Source: a bacterium
GTDB taxonomy: Bacteria > UBA3054
Assembly: GCA_017538635.1 (NCBI GenBank)
Contig: JAFYIM010000022.1
Coordinates: 1-7,467, forward strand
Direction of reading: 5' to 3'
Length of the DNA: 7,467 bases
Below are positions 1 through 6,585 of the stretch, piece after piece. Below the pieces are notes generated by a model that worked only from the letters and a program-made list of their open reading frames with translations, searched no databases and had not been told where the DNA came from. The stretch's first letter is position 1. Each line of letters starts with the position of its first letter. Made by a program: the position numbers and the translations under genes.

Positions 1-332
1 CCTGCGAAGAGAGCAAGCCTGATCTTATAAATGTCAAGATCTACACTTACAAGGGAAAACTTTCCGGCAAGGAAGGCGAAAAAGACGCGGAGATCAAAGC
101 GTCTTTCTCAAACGGCAAAAACAACAACATGAACCTTGTCGTAATGGTAAACAAAACGTCCGACAGCGTCAGCGCCGAATTTTATTCCGGGGTGGCCGAC
201 AAGGGAAAATTCACCGCGATAAGCCGCGACAAAAGCAGGATAATAAGCGGCAAAATAGATTCCCAAAAGCTGGAAGCCGAGATCAAAGAGGAAGCGAGCG
301 GCGAATCAAGCTTCTTCTCCGGAAAACGCTGA
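1..332 (+). CDS. 3' end of an unidentified protein, possibly exported and beta-rich (partial)
   Basis: The reading frame is open from the left edge (first full codon at 3) to a TGA at 330-332, giving 109 residues; the true start lies outside the window. An internal ATG at 129 is not a convincing start, because the same frame continues upstream without a stop and with the same lysine-, glutamate- and serine-rich composition. I do not recognise the family. Alternating hydrophobic and polar residues (VKIYTYKGKL, NLVVMVNK, AEFYSGVADKGKFTAI) and the closing part (IISGKIDSQKL, ending SSFFSGKR) suggest short beta strands. They loosely resemble the Gly-Lys/Ser-Gly rich strands that close some secreted beta-sheet domains; that resemblance is inference only. 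The only cysteine seen is the first visible residue, and no membrane segment is present in this part. It converges on hisI, with five bases between the two stop codons. Confidence 0.7.
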   Translation, partial: CEESKPDLINVKIYTYKGKLSGKEGEKDAEIKASFSNGKNNNMNLVVMVNKTSDSVSAEFYSGVADKGKFTAISRDKSRIISGKIDSQKLEAEIKEEASGESSFFSGKR

Positions 333-363
333 CGGCTTTATTCCGGAAGCTTTTCCAGCTTCC
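318..363. terminator. Overlapping inverted repeats at a convergent gene junction; weak terminator candidate
   Basis: Two alternative hairpins lie where the two converging genes end. TCCGGAA (318-324) pairs with TTCCGGA (341-347) around a 16-base loop. GGAAGC (345-350) pairs with GCTTCC (358-363) around a 7-base loop. They share bases 345-347, so both cannot form fully at once. Neither is followed by a clear run of T on either strand, so an intrinsic terminator is only a possibility. The second hairpin lies wholly inside the hisI coding end. Confidence 0.2.
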
Positions 364-748
364 CCTCTACCAGTTTGCGGTAATAGCAGGAGCTTCTCGC
401 TACGCCGTTTTTGTCCTTGGTGTGGCAGGCGCCCTTGCCCAAGGGCCTGACGAGGTAAAGAAGCGAATTCTGTTCGCAGTTCACCCTGATCTCCACTATC
501 TCCAGGACGTCGCCGCTGGTCGCGCCCTTTTCCCAAAGTTCGTTTCTGGACGTGCTCCAGAAAGTCGCGTGCCCGGTCTTTATGGTGTGGTCAAGGGCGG
601 CCTGATTGGCGTAAGCTATTATCAAAAGTTCGCCTGTCTCGGCGTCCTGGACGCCGACCGGAACAACGTCGGCTCCGCAGTTGGCGACTTTTTTCAGTTT
701 CGTAAAATCAAGCTGCAGCTCAGAGCCTTCTTCCAATTCTTTAGACAT
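338..748 (-). CDS. hisI: Phosphoribosyl-AMP cyclohydrolase HisI with a variant metal site
   Basis: This 136-residue protein is predicted to open the adenine ring of phosphoribosyl-AMP, the third step of histidine biosynthesis, in the cytoplasm. Family signatures are present in order: VQDAETGELL..AY (33-46), ATFWSTSRNELWEKGATSGD (61-80), the segment RVNCEQNSLLYLV (88-100), GACHT (106-110) and SSCYYRKL (119-126). The three zinc-binding cysteines of the family correspond to C91, C108 and C121. The usual DCDxD, whose aspartates bind magnesium, reads N90-C91-E92-Q93-N94 here, so the acidic ligands are mostly replaced. Length fits a stand-alone HisI; there is no fused HisE domain. It is the last gene of the minus-strand cluster, starting 7 bases after the stop of the membrane protein. 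No clear Shine-Dalgarno precedes its ATG, so translation may be coupled to the upstream gene. No other his genes are in view. Confidence 0.93.
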   Translation of the reverse strand: MSKELEEGSELQLDFTKLKKVANCGADVVPVGVQDAETGELLIIAYANQAALDHTIKTGHATFWSTSRNELWEKGATSGDVLEIVEIRVNCEQNSLLYLVRPLGKGACHTKDKNGVARSSCYYRKLVEGKLEKLPE

Positions 749-755
749 AATAATT

Positions 756-2225
756 TTAGCTTTGGGTTTCTTTGGGATCGTCGTGGCCGCAGAGCGCCAA
801 TGCCATGACGGCCAGGGCGGTCACGGTCACGCCGGGAACGTAAAAATCAAAGTCCAGCAAGTTGTGAACGAAGAACCCGCCGGCGGCCAGGATGCAGGAA
901 AGCTGAAGCGCGTCTTTCTTGACGGAGGCTTTGAAATTGTCCCAGCCGTTGGTGATGGGAAGGCAGCAGGCCAGAAGCCAGCCGACACCTGCGAACATGC
1001 CGAATTCCGCCCACATCTGGAGAATGGTGTTGTGCACGAACTTGCTCGGTTCTGACCCCTGGGGAGACCAGACCTTGTACCACCTCGCGAAAGAGTTGAT
1101 GCCGTAGCCGGTCAGGGCCTTCTGCTTGATCATTTTGAAAGCGACCTTCCAGTAAGTCAGTCTCGCGCCTCCGGAACTGCTCAATTTTTTGCCAAGGTTG
1201 GATCCGTAGCCCCAGACGAAGCCCAAGGTCGTGAAGACAGCTCCGACTATGAAGACCGAAACAAGGAAATTAAGCGAGACTTCCTTCGCCTTGAAAAGGA
1301 CGAAGCTCCAAATAAGCGCAAGCACGAAAGTCAGCGCGATCACGGATTTCGACCTTGTGAAGAACAGGACGGCAAGTGAAACGACCGCCGTAATGAGCCC
1401 GATATATCTAAGAATTTTTTCGCCCTTGGTCTTCCAGAGTCCCAGGCTGATCAGGAAGACCATCATGGCATAACTTGCCAGGATATTAGGGGATGTGAAA
1501 GTGGCGGTGATCCTGGGACTGAGAAGACGGTTCATGGTGTAGGTGTCCGCGGCGTCATGGCTCGTTTTGAACCATTCGTTCGTATAAGCCGCGAAACTGG
1601 AAAAACCATGCTCCTCAGCGAAAAGCTCCCTGGTCTTGGCCAACCCGCCCATCAGTTGGGAAAAGGCGTTCTGCGCCACGAAAAGCATCGAAAGGCAAAT
1701 TATGACCGCCATGACGTGACGCCGTTTCGAAGTCAATGCGGCGATGGCGGAGGCGTAAAAGAAAGCGCCGTACAGAATGAAGAGCGCGCCGCCCCAGGGA
1801 TCCCTGTATTCCGGGACCTTGGCCATCTTGAAGGAGGCCATGATGGAAAGCATCAGAAAAGCCCAGCCCAAACCGATGTAAGTCACGTTGTGATTCTTTT
1901 TCAAAACGCGGCATTTGGCCACAAGGGAAAGCACGGCGAAAACGCCGATGAAAAAGAGCAGATACTCAAGGTTGCGGTTGGTATAAGAATACTGGAAAAG
2001 CGCAACGTAAGCGTTCGAAACGAGCGTGGAAAAAGAAGCGTTCTCAGGCATCAGATCGACGCTTCTTTCCACGAGGGTCTTCTGCAATTCCGGATGCTGT
2101 GGAGTGCCGAACCACAGAGGCGACCAGAAGAGCGCGATTATGATCGCGATGAACAGCACCTTTCCTAAGATCCTGCCGAAAGACGTCTCTCTGTCGGTGA
2201 TGACGCCTAACGAATTTTGTTCCAT
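756..2225 (-). CDS. O-antigen ligase/polymerase family (WaaL/Wzy-like) membrane protein
   Basis: This is a 489-residue polytopic inner-membrane protein with about ten to twelve hydrophobic segments, for example near 19-40, 86-105, 114-135, 144-164, 170-190, 246-264, 271-290, 294-311, 317-340, 402-423 and 460-479. It fits the O-antigen ligase domain family (PF04932), whose members join or polymerise undecaprenyl-linked glycans at the periplasmic face. Family-like features are SPRITATFTSPNILASY (236-252), a periplasmic-loop stretch GGARLTYWKVAF (352-363) with R355, GYGINSF (373-379), VHNTILQMWAEFG (397-409) with H398, and a second His motif HNLLDFDFYVPG (454-465). Conserved Arg and His residues of this kind are important in WaaL. 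Sequence alone does not separate ligase from polymerase or from a protein-glycosylating ligase. Its start overlaps the end of pyrK by 19 bases and has a strong ribosome-binding site. No glycosyltransferases are adjacent. Confidence 0.85.
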   Translation of the reverse strand: MEQNSLGVITDRETSFGRILGKVLFIAIIIALFWSPLWFGTPQHPELQKTLVERSVDLMPENASFSTLVSNAYVALFQYSYTNRNLEYLLFFIGVFAVLSLVAKCRVLKKNHNVTYIGLGWAFLMLSIMASFKMAKVPEYRDPWGGALFILYGAFFYASAIAALTSKRRHVMAVIICLSMLFVAQNAFSQLMGGLAKTRELFAEEHGFSSFAAYTNEWFKTSHDAADTYTMNRLLSPRITATFTSPNILASYAMMVFLISLGLWKTKGEKILRYIGLITAVVSLAVLFFTRSKSVIALTFVLALIWSFVLFKAKEVSLNFLVSVFIVGAVFTTLGFVWGYGSNLGKKLSSSGGARLTYWKVAFKMIKQKALTGYGINSFARWYKVWSPQGSEPSKFVHNTILQMWAEFGMFAGVGWLLACCLPITNGWDNFKASVKKDALQLSCILAAGGFFVHNLLDFDFYVPGVTVTALAVMALALCGHDDPKETQS

Positions 2226-2977
2226 AAGATCTCCTTAGCGTTGAAGGCCGGCCCTTCCTTGCAAACTCTTTTCATGCCTTCCGTAGTCGGCACCGTGCAG
2301 CCTACGCAGATTCCCATTCCGCAGCCCATGTACGCTTCCAGAAGCACTTCCAGATTAACCCCTTTCTCTTCCGCAAAAGAGGCCAGCGCTTTCAGCATGG
2401 GCCAGGGGCCGCAGGCGTAAAGCTTCGTTCCGCTGTCTAAAGCGGCCTTTTCCGTGAGTGCGGTCACGACCGTACCCTTGACGCCGCAGGAACCATTGTC
2501 AGTCGCGCAAAGTGGCTCTATACCAAGCTCGGCGAATTCGTCCAGAAGGAGAAGGTCCGCCTTGTCGCGCGCGCCCAGAACTACGGCCACCTCTTTGCCT
2601 TCTTTTCTAAGCTGCGACGCCAAATAGAGGAGCGGCGGGGTACCGACGCCGCCTCCAACGAGCAGAGCCGATTTGCAGCATGTATCAAAGCCGTTGCCAA
2701 GGGGGCCGATGATGTCGAGCGCTGATCCTGGTTCTAGGGCGCCGAGATATTCCGTCCCTTTTCCTATCATGCGGAAAACGAAAGTGAGCGTCCCCTTCTC
2801 CCTGTTGACCATGGCGATGCTTATTGGCTTGCGCAAGAGCGTGGCGCCGTCGGTTGATAATTCTGCGAACTGGCCGGGATGCGCCAGGGCGGCAAGTTTC
2901 GGCGCATGCACGATGAGCATGCGATGGTCAGCGTTGAGCGCTATATTTTCCAAAACTGAAGTGTTTTCGCGGTCCAT
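2207..2977 (-). CDS. pyrK: PyrK-type electron transfer subunit (FAD/[2Fe-2S], dihydroorotate dehydrogenase B-like)
   Basis: This 256-residue protein belongs to the ferredoxin-NADP reductase-like family that includes PyrK, the subunit passing electrons between the PyrD flavin and NAD+ in pyrimidine synthesis. Visible parts in order: an N-terminal FAD-binding beta barrel with the flavin motif LRKPIS (48-53); the NAD-binding domain with LVGGGVGTPPLLYLA (106-120) and YACGPWPMLKAL (187-198); and a C-terminal [2Fe-2S] site with C219, C224, C227 and C239, spaced C-x4-C-x2-C-x11-C, followed by KEGPAF as in PyrK. Length is normal for PyrK. It starts 4 bases after the DUF362 gene with no clear Shine-Dalgarno, which suggests coupled translation. 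No pyrD lies next to it in this window, unlike many pyrK genes. It could therefore serve a partner encoded elsewhere, or another redox protein such as its neighbour. The family call is secure; the partner is not. Confidence 0.87.
   Translation of the reverse strand: MDRENTSVLENIALNADHRMLIVHAPKLAALAHPGQFAELSTDGATLLRKPISIAMVNREKGTLTFVFRMIGKGTEYLGALEPGSALDIIGPLGNGFDTCCKSALLVGGGVGTPPLLYLASQLRKEGKEVAVVLGARDKADLLLLDEFAELGIEPLCATDNGSCGVKGTVVTALTEKAALDSGTKLYACGPWPMLKALASFAEEKGVNLEVLLEAYMGCGMGICVGCTVPTTEGMKRVCKEGPAFNAKEILWNKIR
2231..2236 (-). promoter_or_regulatory. Strong Shine-Dalgarno for the O-antigen ligase-like gene, inside pyrK
   Basis: Read on the minus strand, AAGGAG lies 5 bases before the ATG at 2225-2223 and sits within the last codons of pyrK. 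It fixes the start of the membrane protein. It is the only textbook ribosome-binding site in the cluster; the other starts have weak or no such motif. Confidence 0.8.
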
Positions 2978-2981
2978 AATT

Positions 2982-4163
2982 TCAGATGCTGAATTTGGAT
3001 ATTAATTTACCAAAAACCCGGCTCAAAAAGTTAAGGAGCGAATTGAAGTGGAAAATGCGGTCAAGGAAGGAGCGCTTCAATTTTATGGCGTCGGCCGGAC
3101 AGAACTCGTGGCAGCAGTAGCAGCGGATGCAGTCCTTGCTGACGTTTTTGCCTCGCTCTGGATCGATGGCGGGAGGCTTGACCGGGCAGCCGTTCCTGCA
3201 GCGGAAGCACTTTATGCATTTTGTGGGATCGATCTGGGGATGCGGGGCCCACTGGGCGCCGAACCAGCGCATGAACCACTTCGGCATCGGCAGCATCCTT
3301 ATGATGTCTTTGCTGTGGGCGACCTGCTTGAAGTTTTTTATTTTCACTTCGTCGGGCGCAAGCAAAGGGAATGTCGTCTTCTCTTCGCCCTCGCCGTAAT
3401 TTAAACGCAAGGCCGCCGTTACGGTCGGGACCTTCATGGGATCCAGCCCTATGATGCGGCAGGCCGCCATATCGACAGCCAGAAGATCGTTAGAAGCCAG
3501 AAGCAGGCCGAGTTCCCTGGGGCTGCCGCCGGAAGGGCCGTCCCCTTCCATGGCGACGATGCCGTCCATCACAGCCAGGGCGACATTGGCGGTCTTATTT
3601 ATCTCCACCATCAGTTCGCCCATGAGATCGTTGTCCCTCAAACGCAGATGATAGTTGCTCTTCCTTACGCCCACCATCAGGCCGTACTGGTTCTTGATGG
3701 CGCCGGTGAAATTCATCTGGACGTGCGTCTTCAGTTTGGGGAGCGTTATGATAACGTCGGCTTCCTTTATGGCCCTGGCCAGAACAAGGCGCTGCGAAAC
3801 GCGGTTCTCCGGCCTGGGATAGACGTCCTCGTTCTCGAAATCGGCGACGGCGACTTGCTCCCTTTCCAATATCTCTTCCAATCCCCCGGCTTTGATGGCG
3901 GACTTAAGCGTTCCCATTCCCGGGCTGTCGCCGACCATTGGAATGCCTCCGGCTTCCTTGACAAGGGTGATCATAGCCTCGACCACTCTGGGATCGGTGG
4001 TAACGGCTTTGGCCACGTTGTAGGAGCCAAGAAGATTGGCTTTAAGAAGAACCTTCTGGCCCGGTTTGACAAAAGTTTCTATGCCGCCCAAGGGAGCCAA
4101 AAGTTCGCGCAGTTTCGGAAGAACGTCCTCGTAGGTCGCGCGGACTATCGTTACTTGCGACAT
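2982..4163 (-). CDS. DUF362 domain protein with two C-terminal [4Fe-4S] ferredoxin motifs
   Basis: This is a 393-residue protein. Residues 1 to about 290 match the DUF362 fold family: GQKVLLKANLLG (35-46), GGIPMVGDSPGMGT (72-85), ADVIITLPKLKTHVQMNFTGAIKNQYGLM (roughly 135-163) and VMDGIVAMEGDGPSGG (198-213). The biochemical role of DUF362 is not settled. Two [4Fe-4S] motifs follow: C316, C319, C322, C326 and C345, C348, C351, C355, each C-x2-C-x2-C-x3-C and each followed by Pro, as in bacterial ferredoxins. No signal peptide is seen, so it is probably cytoplasmic. After the second cluster comes a 30-odd residue tail (363-393) rich in Phe, Leu, Lys and Arg that looks amphipathic. The ATG overlaps the helicase stop by 13 bases; a GGGGA 5 bases upstream is a weak ribosome site. 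The pyrK-like gene follows 4 bases later, so electron exchange between the two is a reasonable hypothesis but unproven. Confidence 0.9.
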   Translation of the reverse strand: MSQVTIVRATYEDVLPKLRELLAPLGGIETFVKPGQKVLLKANLLGSYNVAKAVTTDPRVVEAMITLVKEAGGIPMVGDSPGMGTLKSAIKAGGLEEILEREQVAVADFENEDVYPRPENRVSQRLVLARAIKEADVIITLPKLKTHVQMNFTGAIKNQYGLMVGVRKSNYHLRLRDNDLMGELMVEINKTANVALAVMDGIVAMEGDGPSGGSPRELGLLLASNDLLAVDMAACRIIGLDPMKVPTVTAALRLNYGEGEEKTTFPLLAPDEVKIKNFKQVAHSKDIIRMLPMPKWFMRWFGAQWAPHPQIDPTKCIKCFRCRNGCPVKPPAIDPERGKNVSKDCIRCYCCHEFCPADAIKLKRSFLDRIFHFNSLLNFLSRVFGKLISKFSI

Positions 4164-6415
4164 TGTTTCCCCGTCCCCGATTTAAGCGGTTTCAGTTTCG
4201 CGTATTTAGCCACAAGGACTTTGGGCGCCGGCAGGTTCTCGAATTCGATCGTAAGCCTTGCCGATTCGCCTTCGCCGGAGATAGAGGAGATCACGCCGTT
4301 GCCGAAGTGCGTGTGCACGACAGCCATTCCGACCGTCAGTTCTCCGGTGTCCACCGTGCCGGCCGGCTTGGAGGGAAGCTTCTGTGCGCTTGTAGATTCG
4401 CTGAGAAGGATCTTGCGGCTGCTGAAGCGGCGCTCCACGTGGTTCGAAGCGATCTCGCCTAAGAAACGGGAGGGATCGCGGGACTGGTTGACGCCGAACA
4501 TCACTCTCTTCAGGGCGCAGGACAAAAAGAGCCTTTCCTTGGCGCGCGTCATGCCGACGTAGCAGAGCCTTCTCTCTTCTTCGATCTCGTCTTTGATGCC
4601 CTTGGCGTTGATGTGCGGGAAGAGATCCTCCTCCATGCCCATGATGAAGACGACCGGGAATTCCAATCCCTTGGCGTTGTGGATCGTCATAAGGGTAAGC
4701 GTGTCGGCCTCGTCGTTCCATTTGTCGATGTCGGCCGTTATTGCCACTTCATTCAGGAAGCCTTCCGTAGAAGCTTTCTCATCCGTCGTGGTGTTCTCGT
4801 AATCGGCCACCGCGGACAAGAGTTCGCCGATGTTTTCCCGCCTCATGACGTCTTCCTCGTCGTCGCCCGGGCAGATCTTCTCGATGTATTCGGTCTTTTC
4901 AAGGATGAAGTTCAAAAACTCCGTCGGCAGCATCGTCTTCTGGGCTTCCGTCAGCTCTTCCATGAGATCGAGGAATTTCTGGAGTTTTTTGTGCACGGCG
5001 TCCGTGAAGCGGTCGATGCGGCGGTGCTGCTCAATGGCTTCGTAGAAAGTGATGCCGGCCGTCTGGGCAAAGCTCGCCAGAGTTTCCTGCGTCGTCTCGC
5101 CCAAGCCCCTCGTCGGGCTGTTTATGATCCTGCGCAGACTTACGTCGTCGAAATTGTTGAGGGCCGCCCGCATGTAAGCGAGCTGATCCTTGATCTCGCG
5201 GCGGCTGTAGAAGCCGGTGTCGCCCACCAGCTTATAAGGAATGCGGTTCTTGACCATCGCTTCCTCTATAAGGCGGGACAATAAGTGCACGCGGTAGAAG
5301 ACCACGATGTCGTGACGCTTGTAGCCCTCGCGCAAAAGCTTTTTAACCTGCCTTATGATCTCGTCGGTCTCTTCGTGCTCATCCTTGGCGCTGTAAATAG
5401 AGACTTTCTTACCGGGACCGTTCTCGGTCATGAGGTTCTTTTCCCAGCGGCCGGAGTTCTGGGCGATGACGTCGTTGGCGGCGTCCAGAATGGCTTGCGT
5501 CGAACGATAGTTCCTTTCCAGCACGGTCTTCTTCGCTTCCGGATAATCTTTCTCAAAGGAGAGGATGTTGCCGATCTCGGCGCCGCGGAAACGGTATATC
5601 GACTGGTCCGGGTCGCCCACCACGAAAAGATTCCTGTGTTTCTCGGAAAGCATCCTGACCAGCTGGTACTGGGCATAGTTGGTATCCTGGTACTCATCGA
5701 CCAGAATGTAGTCGAAACTGTCCTGATAAAATTTCAAAACTTCGGGCTCGCGCTTGAAAAGCAAGACGGTGCGCATGATCAGGTCGTCGAAATCCAGGGC
5801 CCTGACGCGCTTCAGTTCCTTCTCGTATTCCCTGTAAACTTTGGCCACCAGTTCGTCGTTGTACTCTTTGGACTTTTCGGCTCTCTTCATATATTTGTCG
5901 GCGCTCTCAAGCCTGTCCTTGGCCAAACCTATGGCATTGGCGAAATACTGGGGCTTCAGGCGCTTGTCACCTATGTCCTGGCGGCGCATGCATTCCTTAA
6001 GAAGCATCAATTGGTCGTTCTGATCGTAAATAACGAAGCCTTTTTCAAAACCGATCTTCTCGCGGTTGGCTCTCAAAACTTTCAGACAGAAAGAGTGGAA
6101 GGTCGAAATGGGAACGTACTTCCCAACCAATTGATCAACTCTCGTCGCCATTTCCTGGGCGGCCTTGTTCGTAAAAGTGACGGCCAGGATCCTGTGAGGC
6201 GCGATCCCTTTGGAGACCAGATAAGCGATACGGTAGGTAAGGACGCGCGTCTTGCCGCTGCCGGCGCCGGCCACGACCAGCTGCGGGCCGTTTTCAGCCG
6301 TCACAGCCTCAAGCTGCGTTTGGTTAAGGGAAGACTTGAGATCGAATGAGCTTTTGGCGGCGACCGCCTTGGCGGGAACGTTTTTGGCCTTGGCAATTTT
6401 TTTCGGAGTTGCCAT
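4151..6415 (-). CDS. uvrD: UvrD/PcrA-type ATP-dependent DNA helicase
   Basis: This 754-residue superfamily 1A helicase is expected to unwind DNA 3' to 5' in repair and in clearing replication or transcription obstacles. All core motifs are readable: Q-type LNQTQLEAV (30-38), Walker A AGAGSGKT (49-56), motif Ia FTNKAAQEM (81-89), Walker B LVDEYQD (238-244), motif III VVGDPDQSIYRFRGA (265-279), motif IV RNYRST (301-306), motif V TIHNAKGLEFPVVF (577-590) and motif VI VGMTRAKERL (620-629). Motif III has Phe at the usual Trp position of YxWRGA, a substitution also met in other bacterial members. The C-terminus (about 692-745, VGMAVVHTHFGNGVISSI and LVAKYAKLKPL) matches the tudor-like domain of PcrA/UvrD, which contacts RNA polymerase, and this separates it from Rep. 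An extra Lys/Ala-rich leader (1-28) precedes the helicase core. It heads the minus-strand cluster, with a promoter candidate about 60 bases upstream. Naming it PcrA would be equally fair. Confidence 0.95.
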   Translation of the reverse strand: MATPKKIAKAKNVPAKAVAAKSSFDLKSSLNQTQLEAVTAENGPQLVVAGAGSGKTRVLTYRIAYLVSKGIAPHRILAVTFTNKAAQEMATRVDQLVGKYVPISTFHSFCLKVLRANREKIGFEKGFVIYDQNDQLMLLKECMRRQDIGDKRLKPQYFANAIGLAKDRLESADKYMKRAEKSKEYNDELVAKVYREYEKELKRVRALDFDDLIMRTVLLFKREPEVLKFYQDSFDYILVDEYQDTNYAQYQLVRMLSEKHRNLFVVGDPDQSIYRFRGAEIGNILSFEKDYPEAKKTVLERNYRSTQAILDAANDVIAQNSGRWEKNLMTENGPGKKVSIYSAKDEHEETDEIIRQVKKLLREGYKRHDIVVFYRVHLLSRLIEEAMVKNRIPYKLVGDTGFYSRREIKDQLAYMRAALNNFDDVSLRRIINSPTRGLGETTQETLASFAQTAGITFYEAIEQHRRIDRFTDAVHKKLQKFLDLMEELTEAQKTMLPTEFLNFILEKTEYIEKICPGDDEEDVMRRENIGELLSAVADYENTTTDEKASTEGFLNEVAITADIDKWNDEADTLTLMTIHNAKGLEFPVVFIMGMEEDLFPHINAKGIKDEIEEERRLCYVGMTRAKERLFLSCALKRVMFGVNQSRDPSRFLGEIASNHVERRFSSRKILLSESTSAQKLPSKPAGTVDTGELTVGMAVVHTHFGNGVISSISGEGESARLTIEFENLPAPKVLVAKYAKLKPLKSGTGKQCRK

Positions 6416-6475
6416 AAGAGTGGAACGGGTGGATTGGTTAAAAGTTCAAATAAATATCAAGTACCTTTATTGTTT

Positions 6476-6504
6476 ATTTTACCAAACTGAGCCTGAAATT
6501 GCAA
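6476..6504 (-). promoter_or_regulatory. Sigma70-like promoter for the five-gene minus-strand cluster
   Basis: Read on the minus strand, a -35 box TTGCAA (6504-6499) and a -10 box TAAAAT (6481-6476) are separated by exactly 17 bases. They match the consensus at 4 of 6 and 5 of 6 positions. Transcription would start near 6469, leaving a leader of about 54 bases before the helicase ATG. The surrounding gap is much more AT-rich than the flanking genes. The -10 box overlaps the left arm of an inverted repeat. Another TTGATA lies closer to the gene but lacks a good -10 box at the right distance. Confidence 0.55.
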
Positions 6505-6523
6505 GGTAAAATGTAGGTAAAAA
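6476..6523. repeat. Three GGTAAAA motifs (one inverted) in the divergent intergenic region
   Basis: ATTTTACC (6476-6483) and GGTAAAAT (6505-6512) form a perfect 8-bp inverted repeat with a 21-base spacer, and a second direct GGTAAAA follows at 6517-6523, 12 bases after the first. The left arm covers the -10 box of the minus-strand promoter candidate. The arrangement could be an operator for a regulator shared by the divergent genes. It could also be chance in AT-rich DNA. Confidence 0.35.
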
Positions 6524-6542
6524 ACAGACAATTCATACGCCT

Positions 6543-6571
6543 TTTCCACTACAAGCTAACTTGTTTATAAA
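6543..6571 (+). promoter_or_regulatory. Weak promoter candidate for the divergent pseudopilin-like gene
   Basis: TTTCCA (6543-6548) and TATAAA (6566-6571) are spaced by 17 bases on the plus strand, matching consensus at 4 and 5 of 6 positions. Transcription would begin near 6578, only about 8 bases before the ATG at 6586. That start would exclude the Shine-Dalgarno-like AAAAGG at 6569-6574, so the two signals conflict. Either the message is almost leaderless or its promoter lies further upstream. Confidence 0.25.
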
Positions 6572-6585
6572 AGGTAGAATAAGTC

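Noticed and set aside
129..332. A separate 67-residue small gene starting at the ATG at 129
   Set aside because: The frame is open upstream to the window edge with the same composition, and no ribosome site precedes the ATG, so it is the tail of a longer gene.
422..808. A plus-strand open frame opposite hisI
   Set aside because: The opposite strand has all HisI signature blocks; the plus-strand product matches nothing I recognise.
1557..2168. A 203-codon plus-strand open frame opposite the O-antigen ligase-like gene
   Set aside because: The product is charged and low in pattern, while the opposite strand encodes clear membrane helices and family motifs.
3648..4562. A 304-codon plus-strand open frame spanning the DUF362 and helicase genes
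   Set aside because: It is antisense to two well-supported genes that it bridges, with no family motif; it is another shadow frame.
5285..6349. A 354-codon plus-strand open frame opposite the helicase gene
   Set aside because: It lies fully antisense to an unmistakable helicase with all its motifs, and its product is a Val/Leu/Phe/His-rich composition with no recognisable domain. This is a typical shadow frame produced by codon bias.
338..6415. A new defence or mobile system built around the helicase and DUF362 genes
   Set aside because: The helicase has the full housekeeping UvrD/PcrA architecture, the neighbours are metabolic or surface genes, and no nuclease, recombinase, toxin or repeat boundary is present.
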